Origin: Methanocella_A sp049676595
GTDB lineage: Archaea > Halobacteriota > Methanocellia > Methanocellales > Methanocellaceae
NCBI RefSeq assembly: GCF_049676595.1
Contig: NZ_CP187259.1
Location: forward strand, 2,728,001-2,792,000
DNA length: 64,000 nt
Direction of reading: 5' to 3'
Notes under the pieces: generated by a model
The model's input: the letters and a program-made list of their open reading frames with translations, nothing else
Told to the model about the DNA's origin: nothing
The model's database searches: none
Translations under genes and position numbers: made by a program
Part shown: piece by piece, positions 61,567 to 64,000 of the stretch
Numbering within the stretch: position 1 is the first letter of the stretch
Layout of the letters: the number at the start of each line of letters is the position of its first letter

Positions 61567-62082
61567 ATGGAAGTCTCGGAAGCAATCGGCAGCCGTCGGT
61601 CGATAAGGCGCTATAAGAATGACAGTATTCCCCCGGAGTTCGTGGATAAGATCCTTCAGGCCGGTCAGCTGGCCCCGTCAGCCGGAAATCTCCAGGGCAG
61701 GGAGTTCATCGTCGTGCAGGACTCGACGACAAAAGACCGTCTCAGCGACGCAGCCCTGAAGCAGAGGTTCGTCAGAGATGCACCCGTATGCATAGTCGTC
61801 TGCACCAACCTGCCCCGGACGAAGAACAAATACGGCTCCAGAGCCGACCTCTACGTACTCCAGGACACCGCCGCCTCTGTCATGAACATGATGCTCCAGG
61901 CAGTAGACCTCGGGTTAGGTACCTGCTGGGTCGGCGCCTTCGAGGAAAACAGAGTTTCGGAAATATTGAAGTTACCCCAGGGTATCAGGCCTGTGGCGAT
62001 AATACCGGTAGGCGTGCCCGATGAAGTGCCGGATATGCCCGAGCGACTCGGGGCCGAGATTGTACATTACGATCGCTGGTAA
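61567..62082 (+). CDS. Nitroreductase family flavoprotein
   Basis: A 171-residue FMN-binding protein. Family regions are SRRSIRRYKNDSIPPEFVDKIL, AGQLAPSAGNLQGREFIVVQ, the DTAASVMNMMLQAVDLGLGTCWVGAF segment and VAIIPVGVPDE. Such proteins reduce nitro-compounds, quinones or flavins with NAD(P)H, and short archaeal members have unknown substrates. ATG 61567 with GGTGAAAG upstream. Ends just before repeat A4. Confidence 0.9.
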   Translation: MEVSEAIGSRRSIRRYKNDSIPPEFVDKILQAGQLAPSAGNLQGREFIVVQDSTTKDRLSDAALKQRFVRDAPVCIVVCTNLPRTKNKYGSRADLYVLQDTAASVMNMMLQAVDLGLGTCWVGAFEENRVSEILKLPQGIRPVAIIPVGVPDEVPDMPERLGAEIVHYDRW

Positions 62083-62094
62083 GCCCCATGGTTA

Positions 62095-62640
62095 TTTGAA
62101 CCACGGCGGCACGGCGGCACGGAGACAGTTGGTACCAGTACAATGGAATGGAGACTAAAACCACGGTGACACGGAGACAGAGCGTACCCGAATGACAAGG
62201 CTCTTTTTTATGATCCACGGCGACACCGAGGGCCGAGGGCACGGAGACAACCACCTTATATAGAATTATTGTGCTAAACCTGATAGGATTCAACTGAGCG
62301 CTAGAGCTCTCAGATTATTGATCCGATACTCAAGCTAAAACGATTGGCCGGTAAACCGCTTTTAGTTAATGCACTGTCTCCGTGTCGCCGTGGACTAAAA
62401 AGAGTTCACTTTTTACCGGTTCACCACTGTCGCTGTGTCGCTGTGCCGCCGTGGTTCAAATAACCATCCAGCAGTCGTTTCTCGCTTTGTCGCTGTGTCG
62501 CTGTGCCGCCGTGGTTCAAATAACCATCCAGCAGTCGTGGATCGTACTGTCTCGAAGTCGCTGTGCCGCCGTGGTTCAAACATTAGATCCTGCAATCGTT
62601 TCCCGCTTTGTTTCCGTGTCGCCATGGTTCATTGCGTACC
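62095..62640. repeat. Family A repeat element, copy A4 (opposite orientation)
   Basis: Forward words CCACGGCGGCAC at the left (62100-62240), a partly unique AT-rich centre, then the conserved segment GTTAATGCACTGTCTCC...GTGGACTAAAAAGAGTTCAC shared with A1-A3 in reverse, and reversed words at the right. A tandem duplication of about 66 bp (GTGCCGCCGTGGTTCAAATAACCATCCAGCAGTCGT occurs at 62440 and 62506 as two near-identical copies) is visible. Between the nitroreductase and CYTH genes. Confidence 0.85.
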
Positions 62641-62655
62641 GGAGGGTATAATTGT

Positions 62656-63186
62656 CTAACACTGCTTCTGCAGCAGCATTTCGAGGTAGGACTCTCGTAT
62701 CAGGTCGGCCGTTACTCCAAGTTCCCGGAGGATGGCGGTGACTTCGTCCCGTTTAGCCACGATCTCTTTCTGGTTTTCGGCCATGGCCTCGACTTCGACG
62801 AATTCGCCCAGGCCTTCGACCCGGTCGAGGCAGATTTCGGCGTTCTTGTAGTGGTAGATCTGGCGCTCCTTGATGACGTCCAGTGTCTTCCTGAAGCCCA
62901 GGGAGATGAGGATGTCTTCCATCTTGTCCCGGTCGCCGACCTCGACTTCGACCTCTTTGCGGGTCTTGCTCAGCGGGTCGAGCTTTTTGCCCTTGTATGT
63001 CATGTAAATCCGGCTGCCCTGCTCCCGGAGCCTCAGGGCTTCGTCGGTGTCTTTGAAGTCCCGGTGGGGGGCGTTATAATAAGAATCGATCTGCCAGACC
63101 TTCTTCTCGAAGACAGCACCGAGCTGGTTCAGCTTGCGGGTTAATTCGGCCCGGCCTGCCGGGGCCTTGATCTCTACCTCAATCAT
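62656..63186 (-). CDS. CYTH domain protein (CyaB-like class IV adenylate cyclase family)
   Basis: A 176-residue protein with the CYTH fold. The substrate-binding signature EVEIKAP is at the start (family E-x-E-x-K), followed by SYYNAPHRDF, EALRLREQG, RKEVEVEVGD and CLDRVEGLGEFVEVEAM. Relatives are CyaB adenylate cyclases, thiamine-triphosphatases and tripolyphosphatases. Which of these holds here is open; triphosphate hydrolysis is the ancestral activity. The ATG at 63186 starts the motif directly; a TTG seven codons earlier adds only an unrelated leader. Confidence 0.85.
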   Translation of the reverse strand: MIEVEIKAPAGRAELTRKLNQLGAVFEKKVWQIDSYYNAPHRDFKDTDEALRLREQGSRIYMTYKGKKLDPLSKTRKEVEVEVGDRDKMEDILISLGFRKTLDVIKERQIYHYKNAEICLDRVEGLGEFVEVEAMAENQKEIVAKRDEVTAILRELGVTADLIRESYLEMLLQKQC

Positions 63187-63263
63187 CGGAGAATAGTGGC
63201 CGGACAAGCGATATAATCGTTGCTGTGTTAAATTTTTATGGCCGGAGAGCGTACTACAAATTT

Positions 63264-63887
63264 ATGGCACGGACCCGGGCGGTCATCATCGACATCGATA
63301 ACACTACCCTCTCCTGCGATCAGCGAAGGGCGGCCCTTTGCGCAGAGGTAGCCGGGAGGCCTGTCGCGGAAGGTGAGGTCAGGCAGGATCTCTACTGCTC
63401 ACGCCTCCTGACGAACGTACAGCAGGCCGCTTATTTTGACGCTTTCATGTCGACCAGGCTCATGTTCATGGACCAGCCCTATCCCTGCGCTGCAGAAGCC
63501 CTGGAGGCAGTGCGAAGCCGTGATACCAGGATCATTTTCCTCTCCGGCCGGTTTCTCAGCCCGGTCGATAAAAGCCGGGCCACGCTTGAGTTCATGCGGC
63601 GCTACGGTATCTTCAAGGAGGGAGATGCAGCGATCTTCAAGCCCTCTATGGACGTCTTCGACTTCGACTTCAAAGCCGCAGAGATCGAGTCCCTGAAAAA
63701 GCAGTACGACATCCTCTGGGCGATCGACGACACGCCCCACAGCCTCAAGATCTTCAAGCAGGAAGGCATCTACAGCATCGCGATAACCACCAGCTACCCG
63801 CCCGCCAGGTTCGACTTCGCGGACCTGATCGTAGATGGGTGGGACGAGGTACTGATGAAGATACAACAAGGAGAGATAGTTGTTTAG
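63264..63887 (+). CDS. HAD superfamily hydrolase
   Basis: A 207-residue phosphatase-like protein. HAD motif I is IIDIDNTTLS (D-x-D), motif II is IIFLSGRF, Lys in the KEGDAAIFKPS region and motif III/IV LWAIDDTPHSLKIF. The central cap is short. Substrate unknown. The ATG at 63264 leads directly into the family core; a GTG at 63225 would add 13 residues with no support. It is divergent from the CYTH gene; both promoters must lie within about 75 bp. Confidence 0.82.
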   Translation: MARTRAVIIDIDNTTLSCDQRRAALCAEVAGRPVAEGEVRQDLYCSRLLTNVQQAAYFDAFMSTRLMFMDQPYPCAAEALEAVRSRDTRIIFLSGRFLSPVDKSRATLEFMRRYGIFKEGDAAIFKPSMDVFDFDFKAAEIESLKKQYDILWAIDDTPHSLKIFKQEGIYSIAITTSYPPARFDFADLIVDGWDEVLMKIQQGEIVV

Positions 63888-63949
63888 GCTCGGCGACTCA
63901 ACAAGACAAACTCTACGCTGTGCGTTTCCAGTTGCTCATTTGGCGTGAG

Positions 63950-64000
63950 ACAGCAAGACGAACGCTGCGCTGTGCCAGATCACAGATTACGACAGATTTA
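63950..64000. repeat. Family B repeat, copy B3 (left end, cut by window edge)
   Basis: GAGACAGCAAGACGAACGCT followed by GCGCTGTGCCAGATCACAG matches the outer arm of B1 and B2 (B2 ends with the reverse complement, including the CAAGACGA part). Only the first 50 bp are inside the window. Confidence 0.75.

Overview
The window comes from a methanogenic archaeon. It carries a methanogenesis marker protein (Mmp12), the methanopterin-pathway enzyme beta-RFAP synthase, fibrillarin and Nop5, archaeal RNA polymerase subunits K and N, ribosomal proteins L18e and S6e, and the archaeal mevalonate branch (mevalonate kinase, isopentenyl phosphate kinase, type 2 IPP isomerase). Gene content and style resemble the order Methanocellales (Methanocella, 'Rice Cluster I'); that name is an inference from recall, not from a search. 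Coding regions are fairly GC-rich and many intergenic spacers are AT-rich.

Layout. 0-9.8 kb: two paralogous membrane-anchored glucose/sorbosone-dehydrogenase-like proteins, a lipoprotein, a DUF4013 membrane protein, a DUF2284 protein and a PAS/GAF/DUF835 sensor, separated by three kinds of repeat-built inverted structure. 9.8-19.2 kb: threonine synthase, a five-gene peptide ABC importer operon, a long TPR protein and two small proteins. 19.3-28.5 kb: a TatA-like protein, a PqqD-like protein, the mptG-nop5-flpA operon, an orphan adenine-type DNA methylase and a pyrD-pyrK-FAH operon. 28.7-36.5 kb: an AT-rich block with two copies of a [membrane histidine kinase - UbiA-like prenyltransferase] module, a CruF-type carotenoid hydratase-like gene between them and a SAM methyltransferase at the end. 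36.5-45.6 kb: a long leftward housekeeping run (L18e, L13, S9, RpoN, tRNA-Pro, RpoK, enolase, S2, MEMO, mevalonate kinase, IPK, IDI2, RNase J). 46-53 kb: a leftward array of secreted low-complexity proteins, most with a near-identical promoter at fixed distance from the start codon. 53-64 kb: S6e, an archaeal glutamate synthase-like protein, a SemiSWEET, a phosphoesterase, Mmp12, PdxT, homoserine dehydrogenase with an ACT protein, a nitroreductase, a CYTH protein and a HAD hydrolase.

The two most novel-looking parts are the secreted-protein array (46.8-53.1 kb), which looks like a co-regulated, recently expanding family, and the duplicated kinase-prenyltransferase modules with CruF (28.8-36.5 kb), which suggest an isoprenoid or carotenoid product coupled to membrane signalling. 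The spacers also hold three families of large inverted repeats built from short degenerate words: family A (four copies, about 545-710 bp), family B (about 175 bp, three copies) and family C (about 700 bp, one copy). No CRISPR array, transposase gene or rRNA gene was seen.
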